Of a stretch of DNA of 64,000 nucleotides, positions 63,724 to 64,000 are shown piece after piece. The first letter of the stretch is position 1. Every line of letters begins with the position of its first letter. Below the pieces are notes generated by a model that did not search any database, had not been told where the DNA came from, and was given only the letters and a program-made list of their open reading frames with translations. Made by a program: the position numbers and the translations under genes. The DNA is from Thalassovita sp. (lineage in GTDB: Bacteria; Pseudomonadota; Alphaproteobacteria; Rhodobacterales; Rhodobacteraceae): positions 1,894,402 through 1,958,401 of the forward strand of contig CP051233.1 of NCBI GenBank assembly GCA_017792425.1, written 5' to 3'.

Positions 63724-64000
63724 TTATTTGGGTTTGACGCGCGCTGCGGTCTTGTTGGCGAACGCCTCTAGCCGCCCACGCGAGGCCGGTTGGGTGTTCA
63801 CGATCCCCGCCACAACGGATTCGGCATAGGCCGCATCCAGCGCGGACATATTCTGCATGTGGCTGATCGCAGAGCAGATCGCAAAGTTCGACAGCGGTGG
63901 GTTGTCCGCCGCAGCGCGTGCGATCTCATAGGCTTTGGCCTCGCTGTCTTCCACCAGATACTGCGCCAGCCCCACCTGGATTGCTTCTTCCTTGGCGTAG
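63724..64000 (-). CDS. Enoyl-CoA hydratase/crotonase family protein, C-terminal part
   Basis: An incomplete gene whose beginning lies beyond the window. The visible 92 residues run from YAKEEAIQVGLAQYLVED to TAARVKPK and match the C-terminal helices of crotonase-fold enzymes: the AYEIARAAADNPPLSNFAIC segment and the trailing AESVVAGIVNTQPASRGRLEAF. The catalytic Glu residues are upstream and not visible, so activity cannot be judged. It ends in TAA at 63726-63724. Confidence 0.7.
   Translation of the reverse strand, partial: YAKEEAIQVGLAQYLVEDSEAKAYEIARAAADNPPLSNFAICSAISHMQNMSALDAAYAESVVAGIVNTQPASRGRLEAFANKTAARVKPK

Overview
This window reads as a chromosomal segment of a GC-rich marine-type alphaproteobacterium of the family Rhodobacteraceae (Roseobacter-like). 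The basis is gene content and order: a Shemin-pathway 5-aminolevulinate synthase with a Fnr-type box upstream, a complete TRAP transporter with its own two-component system, Entner-Doudoroff genes edd-eda, a DksA of the one-cysteine alphaproteobacterial kind, a double-length dCTP deaminase, the order erpA / dgt-argS-SPOR-nagZ-scpA-scpB, and DUF2852, DUF2927 and DUF2189 proteins. No species name can be given from sequence alone. About 58 protein genes, three tRNA genes, one leader peptide with an attenuator and a set of promoters and terminators are supported. I see no rRNA, CRISPR array, insertion sequence, integrase or phage gene.

Layout. 1-4.4 kb: lon, then tRNA-Val(CAC), an AT-rich islet with a DUF805 gene, tRNA-Val(TAC), tRNA-Asp(GTC) and a small membrane protein. 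4.4-8.5 kb: a sulfotransferase-like gene divergent from a glycosyltransferase, a fluoroacetate-dehalogenase-type hydrolase and an M20 peptidase. 8.5-12.4 kb: hemA, a RodZ-like protein and ispG. 12.4-15 kb: an exported M48-TPR protease with two DsbA-like thioredoxin-fold proteins. 15-24.9 kb: aminotransferase, amidase AmiC, PBP1A, RF2, an amidase-signature enzyme, DUF2189, a mini EF-hand protein and a cytochrome c. 24.9-27.6 kb: ilvI-ilvH behind a Leu/Ile/Val-rich leader peptide and attenuator. 27.6-34.5 kb: response regulator and sensor kinase divergent from a TRAP operon with an unusually large membrane subunit. 34.5-42.5 kb: bpt, RDD, DUF2852, YbaK, glnE and the edd-eda operon. 42.5-47.8 kb: exported CHAT-TPR protein, rRNA methyltransferase, PIN protein and M48 protease. 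47.9-51.5 kb: a MoxR / DUF2927 lipoprotein / 55-residue membrane protein / VWA operon. 51.5-64 kb: dksA, an FAD monooxygenase, xthA, erpA, dgt, argS, SPOR, nagZ, scpA, scpB, a 53-residue basic protein, an MFS transporter, the long dCTP deaminase, and the C-terminal part of a crotonase cut by the window edge.

How the parts work together. Several blocks concern the envelope: AmiC, PBP1A, NagZ, the SPOR protein and the RodZ-like protein handle peptidoglycan, while the M48 and thioredoxin-fold proteins handle periplasmic protein quality. Carbon metabolism is represented by the 2-oxoacid-type TRAP system and the Entner-Doudoroff pair. The clearest regulatory readings are the ilv attenuator at 27.33-27.44 kb, the edd promoter with a LacI-type operator in its spacer at 42.53-42.56 kb, the twin palindromes upstream of the DUF2852 gene at 36.33-36.41 kb, and the Fnr-type box upstream of hemA. 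None of these amounts to a clearly new system. The least explained items are the DUF2852 palindromes, the islet between the tRNA-Val genes, the oversized TRAP membrane subunit, the MoxR-VWA operon with its conserved small membrane protein, and the CHAT/methyltransferase/PIN neighbourhood.
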